Assembly (NCBI RefSeq): GCF_000419445.1
Contig: NZ_AULK01000012.1
Location: 1-37,530 of the forward strand
Direction: 5' to 3'
DNA: 37,530 bases
DNA from: Gryllotalpicola ginsengisoli DSM 22003
GTDB lineage: Bacteria; Actinomycetota; Actinomycetes; Actinomycetales; Microbacteriaceae
Part shown: positions 24,136-32,683 of the stretch, piece after piece
Layout: each line of letters begins with the position of its first letter
How positions within the stretch are numbered: the first letter of the stretch is position 1
Notes under the pieces: model-generated
Databases searched by the model: none
What the model was told of the DNA's origin: nothing
Seen by the model: the letters and a program-made list of their open reading frames with translations, nothing else
Translations under genes and position numbers: made by a program

Positions 24136-25287
24136 GTGCGCTGCATCGCCCACCGGCACCGCGAGCGGCGGCCCCACATAGCGCGCCGACGGCCGGATGA
24201 TCTTCCTGTCGCGCGCCTGCTCGAGCACGTGCGCGGTCCAGCCGACGGTGCGGGCGAGGGCGAAGGTCGCGGTGAACAGCTCGCGCGGAATGCCGCACTG
24301 CTCCATCACCACGGCGGCGTAGAACTCGACGTTGGCGTGCAGCTCGCGGCCCGGTTTGAGTTCGGCGAGCAGCCGCTCGACCGTCTGCTCGAACTCGAGC
24401 GCGAATGCGACCCGCGGTCCGCCGAGCTCGCGCGCGACGCCGGAGAGCAGCACCGCGCGCGGGTCCACGGTGCGGTACACCGCGTGGCCGAAGCCCATGA
24501 TCCGCCGGCCCGTGGCCAGCTGCCCGCGCACCCACGGCTCGATGCGCGAGGCCTCGCCCACCTCGTCGAGGCTGTCGAGGGCGCGCGCCGGGGCGCCGCC
24601 GTGCAGCGGCCCCGACAGCGAGCCGAGCGCGCCGGCGAGACACGAGGCGACGTCGGCCCCGGTCGAGGCGATCACCCGCGCCGTGAAGGTGGAGGCGTTG
24701 AAGCCGTGGTCCATCGCCGCGACGAGGTACGCGCTCAACGCGCGCTCGTGGGCGACGGATGGCTCGTGCCCCGTGACCTGGTACAGGTACTGCGCCACCG
24801 TGCCGCGGCCCGGCAGCGGCGCGAGCGGCTCGAGCCCGGCCCGACGCCGGTGCAGCCCGGTCAGCAGCACCGGGGTCGCCGCCGCGAGGGTGACGGCGTC
24901 GGTGAGACGGCCCTCGTCGTCGAGGTCGTACACGGGGCGCATCCCGAGCCGTGCCGACAGCAGCGGCAGCGCCGCCTTGAGCCCGGCGACCGGATCCGGG
25001 CCCGGGACCGCGGACGCCGCGTCGAGCACCTCGCCCAGTTCCGGGAGCTGCCGCGCCGCCGCGATGCGCGCCTCGAAGCCGGCGAGTTCGACCGGGTCGG
25101 GCAGGTGCCCGGCGACGAGCAGGTGCCAGACCTCCTCGAAGGTCGAGGTGCGCGCGAGCTCGGTCGCAGGCCACTCGCGGTACTGGTAGAAGCCCTCGAG
25201 CCCCCGCACGTCGCTGATCGCGGTCTCGGCCACGGCGACGCCCGAGAGTCCGCGCGGCACGTCGATGAGCTGATCGTTGTGCTCCAT
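24133..25287 (-). CDS. citA: Citrate synthase, CitA-like
   Basis: Citrate synthase condenses acetyl-CoA (or propionyl-CoA in methylcitrate synthases) with oxaloacetate. The 384-residue protein shows NASTFTARVIASTGAD, SGPLHGGAPARALDSLDEV with the first catalytic His near residue 226, and IMGFGHAVYRTVDPRA with the second His and substrate Arg near 267. The usual catalytic Asp position reads NVEFYAAVVM (near residue 319), with Glu; I recall the same substitution in mycobacterial CitA, so it is probably a family trait. ATG 25287 is preceded by GAGGGC and a weak CACACT hexamer. It is divergent from an HTH-bearing paralogue. Confidence 0.9.
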   Translation of the reverse strand: MEHNDQLIDVPRGLSGVAVAETAISDVRGLEGFYQYREWPATELARTSTFEEVWHLLVAGHLPDPVELAGFEARIAAARQLPELGEVLDAASAVPGPDPVAGLKAALPLLSARLGMRPVYDLDDEGRLTDAVTLAAATPVLLTGLHRRRAGLEPLAPLPGRGTVAQYLYQVTGHEPSVAHERALSAYLVAAMDHGFNASTFTARVIASTGADVASCLAGALGSLSGPLHGGAPARALDSLDEVGEASRIEPWVRGQLATGRRIMGFGHAVYRTVDPRAVLLSGVARELGGPRVAFALEFEQTVERLLAELKPGRELHANVEFYAAVVMEQCGIPRELFTATFALARTVGWTAHVLEQARDRKIIRPSARYVGPPLAVPVGDAAH

Positions 25288-25304
25288 GCCCTCAGTGTGG
25301 GAAC

Positions 25305-25338
25305 TTGATCACGCCGTCGTCAATCTTGATCGGATCAA
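25305..25338. promoter_or_regulatory. Candidate operator between the two citrate synthase genes
   Basis: A perfect 13-bp palindrome TTGATC-G-GATCAA lies at 25326-25338, ending one base before ATG 25340. Another TTGATC half-site sits at 25305-25310, 21 bp upstream, on the same DNA face. The gap between the two start codons is 52 bp. The HTH of the rightward gene product is the natural candidate to bind here and control both genes. Confidence 0.6.
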
Positions 25339-25339
25339 C

Positions 25340-26554
25340 ATGACCGTTCCGCGCCTCACCGCCGCCCAGGCCGCGGCGCGCCTCGGCGTCAAGCCCCAGA
25401 CGCTCTACGCCTACGTCTCCCGCGGGCTGCTCTCCCGCGAGCGCTCGGCAACCGGCTCCACCTTCGACCCGCTCGAGGTCGAGGCGTTCGCGCGCCGCCG
25501 CCGGCCCTCCGCCCCGGCCAGCACCCCGCGCACCTCGCGCGCGGCCGCGGCCGGCTCGCCGCTCATGGTGCTCGACACCGACATCGCGCTGATCGAGGAC
25601 GACGAGCTGATCTACCGCGGACGACCTGCCGCCGAACTCGCCCTGACCGACAGCGTGGAGAAGGTCGCCGCCTGGCTCTGGGGTCTTGATGCGCACGCGC
25701 AGCTCGACGCGCACCCCGACTCCGTCGCAGCTGCCCGCCGCGCGGTGACGACCCTCGCCCCGGCCGCTCCCCTGCTCAGCCGAGTGCAGGCGGCCGTCGT
25801 CGCGATGGGAGCCGCCGACCCGCTGCGCCACGACCCGAGCGAGGCGAACCTGAGGCGCATCGGCGCCGAGCTCCTCGTCGGGGTGCCTCGGGCGCTCGCG
25901 CCGAGCGAGCCGGCGGCCGGCGCATCCGTCGCCGAAAGCCTCTGGACCGCCCTCGCCGGCCGCGCCCCCGAGCCCGCCGGGTCGCGCGCGATCTCGGCCG
26001 CCCTCGTGCTCGCGGTCGACCACGACCTGGCCGCCTCCACCCTCGCCGCGCGGGTCGCGGCCTCGGCCCGCGCCGACGGTTACGCGGTCGTGAGCGCCGC
26101 GCTCGGCGCCTTCGACTCCGCGCTGCACGGCGACGCGAGCCGTCCGGCGGCCGAGCTGCTCGCCCGGGTGGTCTCCGGCGAGGCGGCCGAGACGGCGATC
26201 GCCGCGGCCGTGCGCGACGGCGGGCGCGGCGTGCCGGGTTTCGGGCAACCGCTCTACCGCGGCACGGATGCCCGCGCCCGGGCGCTGCTGCCCCTCGTCG
26301 GCGCGCTGCCCGGGGCGGCGCCCGTCACCGAGGCCGCCGCGGCGATCGCCGGCGTGGTCGAGGCGCGCGCCGGCCTGCACCCGAACTTCGACTTCGCCCT
26401 CGCCGTGCTCACCGGCGCGGCGGGCATGGCGCCGGATGCGGGCAGTGCGGTCTTCGCCGTCGGTCGCACGGTCGGCTGGATCGCCCACGCCCTCGACGAG
26501 TACCGGCAGCGTCCGCTGCGCCTGCGCCCCCGCGGCCGCTACGTGGGGCCGTGA
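25340..26554 (+). CDS. HTH-containing citrate synthase-like protein
   Basis: This 404-residue protein starts with a MerR/excisionase-type HTH ([29 protein letters not shown], residues about 4-32). A short linker and a full citrate synthase fold follow. The first catalytic region reads [12 protein letters not shown], with His kept near residue 260. The second reads [19 protein letters not shown] near 300, where the usual GFGH is GFGQ. The third, [11 protein letters not shown] near 347, keeps the Asp. Loss of the second His suggests weak or altered catalysis and possibly a sensor role. ATG 25340 yields [10 protein letters not shown]; upstream in-frame starts overlap the operator. HTH-citrate synthase fusions are known in bacterial databases, but I do not know a settled function. 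Confidence 0.88.
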   Translation: MTVPRLTAAQAAARLGVKPQTLYAYVSRGLLSRERSATGSTFDPLEVEAFARRRRPSAPASTPRTSRAAAAGSPLMVLDTDIALIEDDELIYRGRPAAELALTDSVEKVAAWLWGLDAHAQLDAHPDSVAAARRAVTTLAPAAPLLSRVQAAVVAMGAADPLRHDPSEANLRRIGAELLVGVPRALAPSEPAAGASVAESLWTALAGRAPEPAGSRAISAALVLAVDHDLAASTLAARVAASARADGYAVVSAALGAFDSALHGDASRPAAELLARVVSGEAAETAIAAAVRDGGRGVPGFGQPLYRGTDARARALLPLVGALPGAAPVTEAAAAIAGVVEARAGLHPNFDFALAVLTGAAGMAPDAGSAVFAVGRTVGWIAHALDEYRQRPLRLRPRGRYVGP

Positions 26555-26565
26555 GCAGAGACCCC

Positions 26566-27600
26566 CTACCTGCCGCCCTCGATCTTGCGGCTGCGCTGCT
26601 CCACCGCCGGCGGGCCGTACGGGTAGTCCTCGACCTGGGGCGTGCTCGCCGCGCTGAGCCGCTCGAGCTCCTCGCCCGTGAGCTGCAGCTCGATCGCACC
26701 GAGGTTGTCGGTCAGCTGCTCGACCGTGCGCGCCCCGAGGATCACGCTCGTCACGCCCGGCTGCGCGTCGAGCCACGCGAGCGCCACCTGCGACGAGCTC
26801 GCGCCGTGCGCGGCCGCGACGGATGCCACGGCCTCCAGCACCCGCCACGTCGTCGGGTTCGCGTTGCGCTTCTCCCACGCCTCCATGCCGCGCTGCGGGT
26901 CTTCGCCGAGCCGGGTGGCGCCGGCCGGCGGCTCGTCGCGGCGGTACTTTCCGGTGAGCCAGCCGCCGCCGAGCGGCGACCACGGCAACAGCCCGATGCC
27001 GGCGTCGAGCGCGGCGGGCACGATCTCGTGCTCGATGCCGCGCACCAGCAGGCTGTACTGCGGCTGCAGCGTCACCGGCTGCGGCAGCCCGAGGGCGCGG
27101 GCGGTGTGCACGATCTTCGTCAACTGCCAGCCGAGCACGTTGGAGAAGCCGTAGTAGGCGATCTTCCCGGCGCGGATCGCGTCGGCGTAGAACTCCACGG
27201 TCTCCTCGACCGGGGTCAGGGCGTCCCACCCGTGCGCCTGGTACAGGTCGATGCGCTCCACTCGGAGGCGCCGCAGCGAGTCGTCGAGCGCGCGGGCCAG
27301 GTGCCGGCGCGAGAGCCCGTGGTCGTTCGGCCCCTGCCGCCCCATCGGGAAGCGGCCCTTGGTGGCGATCACCATCTGCTCGGCTTCGCTCGGGCGGGAG
27401 GCCAGCCAGCGCCCGATGATCTCCTCCGACGTGCCCATGCTGTAGCGGTTCGCCGTGTCGATGAAGTTGCCGCCGGCGGCGACGTAGGCGTCCATGATCC
27501 GGAACGACGTCTCCTCGTCGGCCTCGTGGCCGAAGGTCATGGTTCCGAGGGCCTGCACCGTCACCGCGGTGCCGCTGCGTCCGAGCATCCGATAGCGCAT
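26566..27600 (-). CDS. Aldo/keto reductase
   Basis: This is an NADPH-dependent oxidoreductase of 344 residues with the AKR barrel. The catalytic tetrad is visible as FIDTANRYS (Asp and Tyr near residues 48-53), MVIATKGRF (Lys) and DLYQAHGWD (His). Cofactor-binding [12 protein letters not shown] lies near the C-terminus. Start ATG 27600 gives [14 protein letters not shown], typical of the family, with a TAGCGT hexamer 6 nt upstream. Convergent with the HTH-citrate synthase gene, with an 11-bp gap. Substrate unknown. Confidence 0.94.
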   Translation of the reverse strand: MRYRMLGRSGTAVTVQALGTMTFGHEADEETSFRIMDAYVAAGGNFIDTANRYSMGTSEEIIGRWLASRPSEAEQMVIATKGRFPMGRQGPNDHGLSRRHLARALDDSLRRLRVERIDLYQAHGWDALTPVEETVEFYADAIRAGKIAYYGFSNVLGWQLTKIVHTARALGLPQPVTLQPQYSLLVRGIEHEIVPAALDAGIGLLPWSPLGGGWLTGKYRRDEPPAGATRLGEDPQRGMEAWEKRNANPTTWRVLEAVASVAAAHGASSSQVALAWLDAQPGVTSVILGARTVEQLTDNLGAIELQLTGEELERLSAASTPQVEDYPYGPPAVEQRSRKIEGGR

Positions 27601-27606
27601 GCCTCG

Positions 27607-27612
27607 ACGCTA
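27607..27612 (-). promoter_or_regulatory. Leaderless -10 element of the aldo/keto reductase gene
   Basis: TAGCGT (minus strand) ends 6 nt before ATG 27600. Confidence 0.6.
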
Positions 27613-27673
27613 CGCCGCAAAGTTGCCCGAGACGTAGCGCGCCATTCACCGAATGTTGCAGAACGCCTGTTGT

Positions 27674-27679
27674 TATGGT
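27674..27679 (+). promoter_or_regulatory. Candidate -10 upstream of cpdA
   Basis: TATGGT lies 50 nt before the cpdA start and 9 nt before a 14-codon upstream frame. It is the only good hexamer in the divergent gap, so cpdA probably has a leader, unlike its neighbours. Confidence 0.4.
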
Positions 27680-27688
27680 GTCGGACGC

Positions 27689-27733
27689 GTGTCGAACTCG
27701 GCGAGCACGCAACGAGCGAACGGATCCCTGTGA
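27689..27733 (+). CDS. Possible 14-residue leader peptide before cpdA
   Basis: A GTG-initiated frame encodes [14 protein letters not shown] and stops at TGA 27731-27733, overlapping the cpdA GTG as GTGA. With TATGGT 9 nt upstream it could be translated from the 5' end and hand ribosomes on to cpdA, which has no Shine-Dalgarno. This is speculative, since short frames are common. Confidence 0.25.
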   Translation: MSNSASTQRANGSL

Positions 27734-28707
27734 CCACCCGAACAGCGGAATACCCGCGACCGGACCACTTCCTCCTCCACCTCTCCGACACCCACCTGCT
27801 CGCGCCCGGATCCGGGCCGGGCGGCACCGGCAAGCTGTACGACTCGGTCGACAGCGCCGCCCACCTCTCCCGGCTCTTCACCGAGCTCGAGGCGAGCCGC
27901 GGCCGGCCCGAAGCCATCGTCTTCACCGGAGACCTCGCCGACAAGGGCGAGCCCGAGGCGTACGACACTCTGCGCCGCGTCGTCGAGCCCGCGGCCGAGC
28001 GCATGGGCGCGCAGGTCATCTGGGCGATGGGCAACCACGACGATCGGATGGCCTTCCGATCGCACCTCTTCCGCGAAGTGCCCACCATGCGGCCGGTCGA
28101 CCGGGTCTACGACGTGAACGGCCTGCGCGTCATCACGCTCGACACGAGCGTGCCGGGCCACCACTACGGCGAGCTCAGCGGCGAGCAGCTCGACTGGCTG
28201 GCCGAGGAGCTCTCCTCCCCCGCCCCGCACGGCACGGTGCTCGCCATGCACCACCCGCCGCTGCCGGCCGTGCTCGACCTCGCGGTGACCGTGGAATTGC
28301 GCGACCAGGGCGCGCTCGCCGAGGTGATCGAGGGCACCGACGTGCGCACGATCCTCTCCGGGCACCTGCACTACTCCTCCAGCGGCACCTTCGCCGGGGT
28401 GCCCGTCTCGGTCGCGAGCGCCACCTGCTACACGCAGGACCTCGGCGTCGACGTGGACGGCGACACCCGCGGCACCCGGGCGCGCGACGGCGCCCGTGCC
28501 TTCAACCTGGTGCACGTCTACCCGAGCACGGTGCTGCACTCGGTGGTGCCGCTCGGGCAGTACGAGGTGCTCGACTACGTCAGCCCGGCCGAGACCGAGC
28601 GACGGCTGGCCGAGGCCGGGGTGCGCATCCGGGAGCGCGTGAACGAGCCGGTCAGGCCCGAGGCGCCGCTGCTGCTTCCCGACGAGGAGCCGGCGCCGGT
28701 GCGCTGA
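27730..28707 (+). CDS. cpdA: Class III 3',5'-cyclic-nucleotide phosphodiesterase, Rv0805-like
   Basis: This binuclear metallophosphoesterase of 325 residues closely resembles mycobacterial Rv0805 as I remember it, which hydrolyses cyclic nucleotides. Metal ligands appear in order: [12 protein letters not shown] (residues about 17-27), [34 protein letters not shown] and LSGHLHYSS. Long shared stretches such as [13 protein letters not shown] and [13 protein letters not shown] support orthology. GTG 27730 begins [20 protein letters not shown], matching the family's N-terminus. Its last 56 nt overlap the convergent Stealth gene. Confidence 0.92.
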   Translation: MTTRTAEYPRPDHFLLHLSDTHLLAPGSGPGGTGKLYDSVDSAAHLSRLFTELEASRGRPEAIVFTGDLADKGEPEAYDTLRRVVEPAAERMGAQVIWAMGNHDDRMAFRSHLFREVPTMRPVDRVYDVNGLRVITLDTSVPGHHYGELSGEQLDWLAEELSSPAPHGTVLAMHHPPLPAVLDLAVTVELRDQGALAEVIEGTDVRTILSGHLHYSSSGTFAGVPVSVASATCYTQDLGVDVDGDTRGTRARDGARAFNLVHVYPSTVLHSVVPLGQYEVLDYVSPAETERRLAEAGVRIRERVNEPVRPEAPLLLPDEEPAPVR

Positions 28708-30304
28708 GCGCCGCTGAGGCATCCGTCTCGCCCGCGTTCTCGAGCCGCTCCCACGGCGCCGGAATCGGGAAGTACCGCTCCAGGAAGTCGGTGACCGCCT
28801 GCGTGCGCTCCTCGACCGACAGCTCGGGGTGGCTGCCGTCGTTCAGGCAGAACATGTCCTGATCGCGGCGGCGCAGCAGCTGCTCCATCTGGTGCAGCGC
28901 GCGACGCAGAGTGGTCTCGACGTAGGTGACCTTCGCCTGCCGCTGCTCGACGGCCCGCCCGGTGATCAGCGCGTAGTAGTGGTACAGCGAGTTCGTCACC
29001 GAGATGTCGGTCGCGCTGCGGAAGCGGGCGGCGGCGGTCCGGGCGAAGTCCTCGGGGAACTCGGCCTGCAGTTCCCGCATCACGCTGATGCGCAGCGGCG
29101 CTGCGCAGTGCTCGAGGTGCCGGGTGATGGTGCGGCCGAAGCGCTCGCGCAGCAGCTTCCGGTTGACCCGGGCGGCGTTGTCGTGGCCGCTGCGCTTGGG
29201 GTTGTTCTCGCCGAGGCCGATGCGCGTGCCCGCCTCGACGAACTTCGACACGCCCCCCGGTGAGAAGAACATCGACGGCGCGACGGGGCGGCCGAAGAAC
29301 ATGTCGTCGTTGGAGTAGAGGAAGTGCTCGGCGAGCCCGGGGATGTTGTGCAGCTGCGCCTCCACCGCGTGCGAGTTGTGGGTGGGCAGCACCGAGAGGT
29401 CTTCGAAGAACTCCTCGCTGCGCACGATCGTCACCTTCGGGTGGTCGGCCAGCCACGCGGGGGCGGGCGAGTCGGTAGCGATGAAGATGCGGCGGATCCA
29501 CGGGGCGAACAGGTGCACGCTGCGCAGCGCGTACTTGAGCTCGTTGATCTGGCGGTAGCGCGCCTCCGAGTCGTCGCCCTCGCCGACCACGTAGTTCTTC
29601 ATGCGCGCCGCGCGGGCGCGCTGGAACTCGATCGACGACCCGTCGACCCAGGAGAAGACCAGGTCGATGGGGAAGTCCACGTCGCTCGCCATCGGCTCGA
29701 ACATGCCCTGCAGGGTCGGCCAGGTGCGGCCGAACAGCTCCACCTCGTCGGCGACGGCCTCGCTGCGGGAGATGCGGGTGCGGGTGAGCGCGTTGGGCAG
29801 CGGCGCCTCGATCTCGTCGTCGCCGAAGCGCCAGAACTCGAGCTGGAACGCGTCGCGGGTGCCGTACTTGAGCTGGCCCACCGGCTCGATGCGGGGACGG
29901 TAGACGCGGTACACGCTCGCGACCCGCTTCGGCGGGAGCCGGCCCTCGGCGAGCAGCACGGGCGGCTCGTCGCCCTTCTTCGCCTTGTCCTTGCTGCCCG
30001 GCCCCGACTTCGCCCGCATCGGCTGGGCGTAGAACGGCTCGTCGCGGAACGCGGCGGCGAACGCCGCGGCGAGCTCCTTGCGCCGGGCGCGGTCGACGGC
30101 GACGACGAGGCGGCCGTCGTCGGCGCGCACCAGCAGATATGCGATCTCGGATGCCTCGAGCACGTCCCGCACGGCGAGCAGATCGCTCACCATCGACTCG
30201 TAGGGGGTCAGGTCGGTGTTGCGCAGCGCGTACATGCCGCCGCGGATCACGATGTCGTCGCGTTCGAAGCGGCCCGCGCCGTCACCAGGCAGGGCGTGAA
30301 GCAT
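28652..30304 (-). CDS. Stealth family sugar-1-phosphate transferase-like protein
   Basis: This 550-residue protein carries the four conserved Stealth regions: CR1 [18 protein letters not shown] near residue 213, CR2 [24 protein letters not shown]-like with FIATDS, CR3 [24 protein letters not shown] and, toward the C-terminus, CR4 [15 protein letters not shown] with FCLNDG. Bacterial members make phosphodiester-linked capsular or wall glycopolymers by transferring sugar-1-phosphate. A variable N-terminus of about 200 residues precedes CR1. ATG 30304 has a TACAGT hexamer 6 nt upstream. No other glycan-polymer genes are nearby, so it probably works with a locus elsewhere. Confidence 0.9.
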   Translation of the reverse strand: MLHALPGDGAGRFERDDIVIRGGMYALRNTDLTPYESMVSDLLAVRDVLEASEIAYLLVRADDGRLVVAVDRARRKELAAAFAAAFRDEPFYAQPMRAKSGPGSKDKAKKGDEPPVLLAEGRLPPKRVASVYRVYRPRIEPVGQLKYGTRDAFQLEFWRFGDDEIEAPLPNALTRTRISRSEAVADEVELFGRTWPTLQGMFEPMASDVDFPIDLVFSWVDGSSIEFQRARAARMKNYVVGEGDDSEARYRQINELKYALRSVHLFAPWIRRIFIATDSPAPAWLADHPKVTIVRSEEFFEDLSVLPTHNSHAVEAQLHNIPGLAEHFLYSNDDMFFGRPVAPSMFFSPGGVSKFVEAGTRIGLGENNPKRSGHDNAARVNRKLLRERFGRTITRHLEHCAAPLRISVMRELQAEFPEDFARTAAARFRSATDISVTNSLYHYYALITGRAVEQRQAKVTYVETTLRRALHQMEQLLRRRDQDMFCLNDGSHPELSVEERTQAVTDFLERYFPIPAPWERLENAGETDASAALSAPAPAPRREAAAAPRA

Positions 30305-30310
30305 GAGACC

Positions 30311-30316
30311 ACTGTA
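30311..30316 (-). promoter_or_regulatory. Leaderless -10 element of the Stealth gene
   Basis: TACAGT (minus strand) ends 6 nt before ATG 30304. Confidence 0.6.
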
Positions 30317-30392
30317 AGGACTCGCGCCCGTACGCTCGCCCGGAACGCGGACGCGGCCGCCCGGCCGCTGCGGTCGTGTCACCGGCCTGGCG

Positions 30393-30398
30393 TAGGCT
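30393..30398 (+). promoter_or_regulatory. Leaderless -10 element of the 112-residue unknown
   Basis: TAGGCT ends 7 nt before ATG 30406. Confidence 0.6.
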
Positions 30399-30405
30399 GC
30401 CGCGC

Positions 30406-30744
30406 ATGGACGGGGACACCCCGCAGAGCCTGGAGGGGCTGCGGCAGGAGGCGCGAGACGAGCTCTCGGCCATCATCGAGTTGCGCTGCCGGCTGGGCGA
30501 CGACCCGTGGGAGTTCCTGCCCGAGCTGCCCACCGTCGACGAGCAGGTCGTGATGACGCTGCGCCTCGAGCGCATCGAGGCGCTCGAGCTGGAGGAGGAG
30601 CGGGCGCGGGCGTACCACCCGGCCGCGTCGCGCGAGGCGGCGGAGCGCTTCGAGTACCGGCTGCTGCGCGGCATCGCGCTCGAGCATCCGGGCCTCACGA
30701 AGGCGGTTTGGGGCCTCCTCGGTCGTCTGCACGACGCTGCCTGA
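30406..30744 (+). CDS. Small unknown helical protein
   Basis: I do not recognise this 112-residue protein. It is rich in Glu, Leu and Arg and looks almost fully helical (LRQEARDELSAIIELRCRLG, VMTLRLERIEALELEEERAR), with no signal peptide or membrane segment. WEFLPELPTVDEQVV is a distinctive segment for searching. Strong third-position GC and a leaderless promoter at the right spacing support it as a real gene. It is followed by three tandem repeats, with a convergent gene beyond. Confidence 0.7.
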   Translation: MDGDTPQSLEGLRQEARDELSAIIELRCRLGDDPWEFLPELPTVDEQVVMTLRLERIEALELEEERARAYHPAASREAAERFEYRLLRGIALEHPGLTKAVWGLLGRLHDAA

Positions 30745-30747
30745 CGT

Positions 30748-30866
30748 TCCCTGAGGAGCCCGCGTCAGCGGGCGTCTCGAAGGGTGGTCCCTGAGGAGCC
30801 CGCGTCACCGGGCGTCTCGAAGGGTGGTCCCTGAGGAGCCCGCGTCAGCGGGCGTCTCGAAGGGTG
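30748..30866. repeat. Three tandem 40-bp palindromic repeats
   Basis: Copies begin at 30748, 30788 and 30828, each opening TCCCTGAGGAGCCCGCG and closing GGGCGTCTCGAAGGGTG. They differ only at a single base in the centre (AGC or ACC). Each has an inner GCCCGC/GCGGGC stem around a 4-nt loop and imperfect outer arms CCCTGAG/CTCGAAGGG. The sequence resembles the CCCTGAG...CTCGAAGGG family of dispersed palindromes I recall from actinobacteria. It sits between convergent genes, and the third copy supplies the 3' end of the yyaL-like gene. Confidence 0.9.
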
Positions 30867-32671
30867 CCCGTCACCGGCAGCTCGCACACGAAATCCGAGC
30901 ACGCATACGCCGTCGGCTCCCCCGTCGGCGCGTTGCGCCCCGCGAACAGCTCGAAGCCGGCCTCCGCGAATGCCCGCGCCTGCGCCTCGGTGACGACCGC
31001 CACGAGCTCGTGCGGGGGCCGGGTGCGCAGGGCCGGCGCGAACGGGCCGGGGTCAGGCGAGGCATCCGTCGTCACGATGACGAGCTGGCGCGGCCCCTGC
31101 TCGAGCGCGGAGGCGAGGTCGAGGGCGGCGCCGAACGCGATCGGGTTGGCCATGGCGCGCGCGGCGACCCGGCGCACGGCGTCCCGCGCGGCCGCGTCGT
31201 AGCGGCGCTCGGCGGTGAGCAGGTAGAGCCGGTGCGCGGCCCAGGCGCAGGCCGACGCCCCGGAAGGATACGCGCCCTCGGACGGGTCGGCCTCGACGGC
31301 GAGGCCCTGCGCGGCGAGCACCGGCTCGGCCCCTCCCGGCACCGAGAACGGCGCCGCGTCACCCAGCACCGCGTCGACCAGCCGCCGCGCGACCTTGAAG
31401 TAGCGCACCTCGCCGGTCGCGAGGGCGAGGTCGATCAGGCCGCCTGAGAGCATGCCGTAGTCCTCGAGGGTCGCCGGGGCCTCCGACACGCGGCCGTCGA
31501 GGCTGGCGCGCACGACGCGCACGCCCTCTGGCGTCTCGCGCAGGTGCACGGCGAGCACGCCGTCGGCGACGGATGCCGCGAGCCGCACCCACTCGACGCG
31601 GCCGAGGCGCCGCCCCGCGTGCGCGAGGGCGCCGATCGCGAGGCCGTTCCAGCCGGCGAGCACCTTCCGGTCGAGCGCGGGCGCCACCCGGTCGGCGCGC
31701 TCGGCGGCGGTCAGCCGGTAGTACCCGGCGGCCTCCTCGCCCTCGGCCGACTCGGAGTCCTGCGCACTGGCGAACCCGACGCCGGCGCGCAGCACGTGCT
31801 CGAGGAAGCCGGCGATGCCGGCGGCGACGTCGTCGAGCCCGGCGTCGGCGTACAGGCGCAGCAACTGGGCGTTGTCGTACAGCATCCGCTCGTAGTGCGG
31901 CGCGCTCCAGTCGCGCTGGGTCGCGTAGCGGAAGAAGCCGCCCTCGACCGGGTCGCGCAGGGGGCTCGCCGCCATCGTCTCGAGGGCGCGGCGTGCGACG
32001 GGCTCGCCCCACGGCCGGCCGAGCAGGAACGCGAGTGCCGGGGCGACGGGGAACTTCGGGGCGGTGCCGAATCCGCCGTGCTCCCGGTCTTCGCCGGCGG
32101 CGATGCGGGCGACCGCGGCGTCGAGGTCCTCCTCGTCGGGCAGGGCGGCATCGGCGGGCGCCGCGGCCCGCGCCGCCTGGGCGATCGCCTCGGCGAGCCG
32201 GCCCGCGGAGCTCTCGACCTCGGCGCGGCGGTTGGTCCAGGCATCCGTCACCGCGTCGAGAATCTGCCGGAAGGCGGGAACCTGCCCGACCGGCTGCGGC
32301 GGGAAGTAGGTGCCGGCGTAGAACATGCGGCCCTCGGGGGTGACGAATGCGGTGAGCGGCCAGCCGAGCTGCCGGATGAAGGCGCCCGCGGCGGTGAGGT
32401 AGGCCGAGTCGACGTCGGGGTGCTCTTCGCGGTCGACCTTGATCGCGACGAAGCGCTCGTTCAGGTAGGCGGCGAGCTCGGGGTCGCTGAACGACTCGCG
32501 CGCCATCACATGGCACCAGTGGCAGGTGGCGTAGCCGATGGAGACGAGCACGGGCACGTCGCGCTCCCGGGCGGCGGCGAACGGCTCGGGCCCCCACGGC
32601 CACCAGTCGACCGGGTTGTCGGCGTGGGAGCGCAGATACGGGCTGATGGCGTCGGCCAGACGGTTGCCCAT
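30845..32671 (-). CDS. YyaL-type DUF255 protein with thioredoxin-like domain
   Basis: This 608-residue protein has an N-terminal thioredoxin-like DUF255 domain: [13 protein letters not shown], then [19 protein letters not shown] with a CxxC at residues 50-53, and [24 protein letters not shown] long alpha/alpha-barrel-like region follows, as in six-hairpin glycosidases or AGE epimerases ([44 protein letters not shown]). It matches the YyaL/SPATA20 family, whose biochemical role is not settled. ATG 32671 is fixed by a TAGGCT hexamer. The final residues TLRDAR and the stop codon come from an intergenic repeat copy. Confidence 0.92.
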   Translation of the reverse strand: MGNRLADAISPYLRSHADNPVDWWPWGPEPFAAARERDVPVLVSIGYATCHWCHVMARESFSDPELAAYLNERFVAIKVDREEHPDVDSAYLTAAGAFIRQLGWPLTAFVTPEGRMFYAGTYFPPQPVGQVPAFRQILDAVTDAWTNRRAEVESSAGRLAEAIAQAARAAAPADAALPDEEDLDAAVARIAAGEDREHGGFGTAPKFPVAPALAFLLGRPWGEPVARRALETMAASPLRDPVEGGFFRYATQRDWSAPHYERMLYDNAQLLRLYADAGLDDVAAGIAGFLEHVLRAGVGFASAQDSESAEGEEAAGYYRLTAAERADRVAPALDRKVLAGWNGLAIGALAHAGRRLGRVEWVRLAASVADGVLAVHLRETPEGVRVVRASLDGRVSEAPATLEDYGMLSGGLIDLALATGEVRYFKVARRLVDAVLGDAAPFSVPGGAEPVLAAQGLAVEADPSEGAYPSGASACAWAAHRLYLLTAERRYDAAARDAVRRVAARAMANPIAFGAALDLASALEQGPRQLVIVTTDASPDPGPFAPALRTRPPHELVAVVTEAQARAFAEAGFELFAGRNAPTGEPTAYACSDFVCELPVTGTLRDAR

Positions 32672-32676
32672 AGAGT
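32671..32676 (+). promoter_or_regulatory. Leaderless -10 element of ppk2, overlapping the opposing start codon
   Basis: TAGAGT ends 6 nt before ATG 32683. Its first base is the first base of the opposing yyaL-like ATG. Confidence 0.65.
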
Positions 32677-32677
32677 C

Positions 32678-32683
32678 AGCCTA
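32678..32683 (-). promoter_or_regulatory. Leaderless -10 element of the yyaL-like gene, overlapping the ppk2 start codon
   Basis: TAGGCT (minus strand) ends 6 nt before ATG 32671. Its first base pairs with the A of the ppk2 ATG at 32683. Confidence 0.65.

Noticed and set aside
24322-24336. Loss of the catalytic Asp in the CitA-like citrate synthase
   Set aside because: Glu at this position (NVEFYAAVV) also occurs in mycobacterial CitA as I remember it, so it is a family trait rather than a defect.
30748-30866. CRISPR array
   Set aside because: The 40-bp units are directly abutting with no spacers and there are no cas genes.
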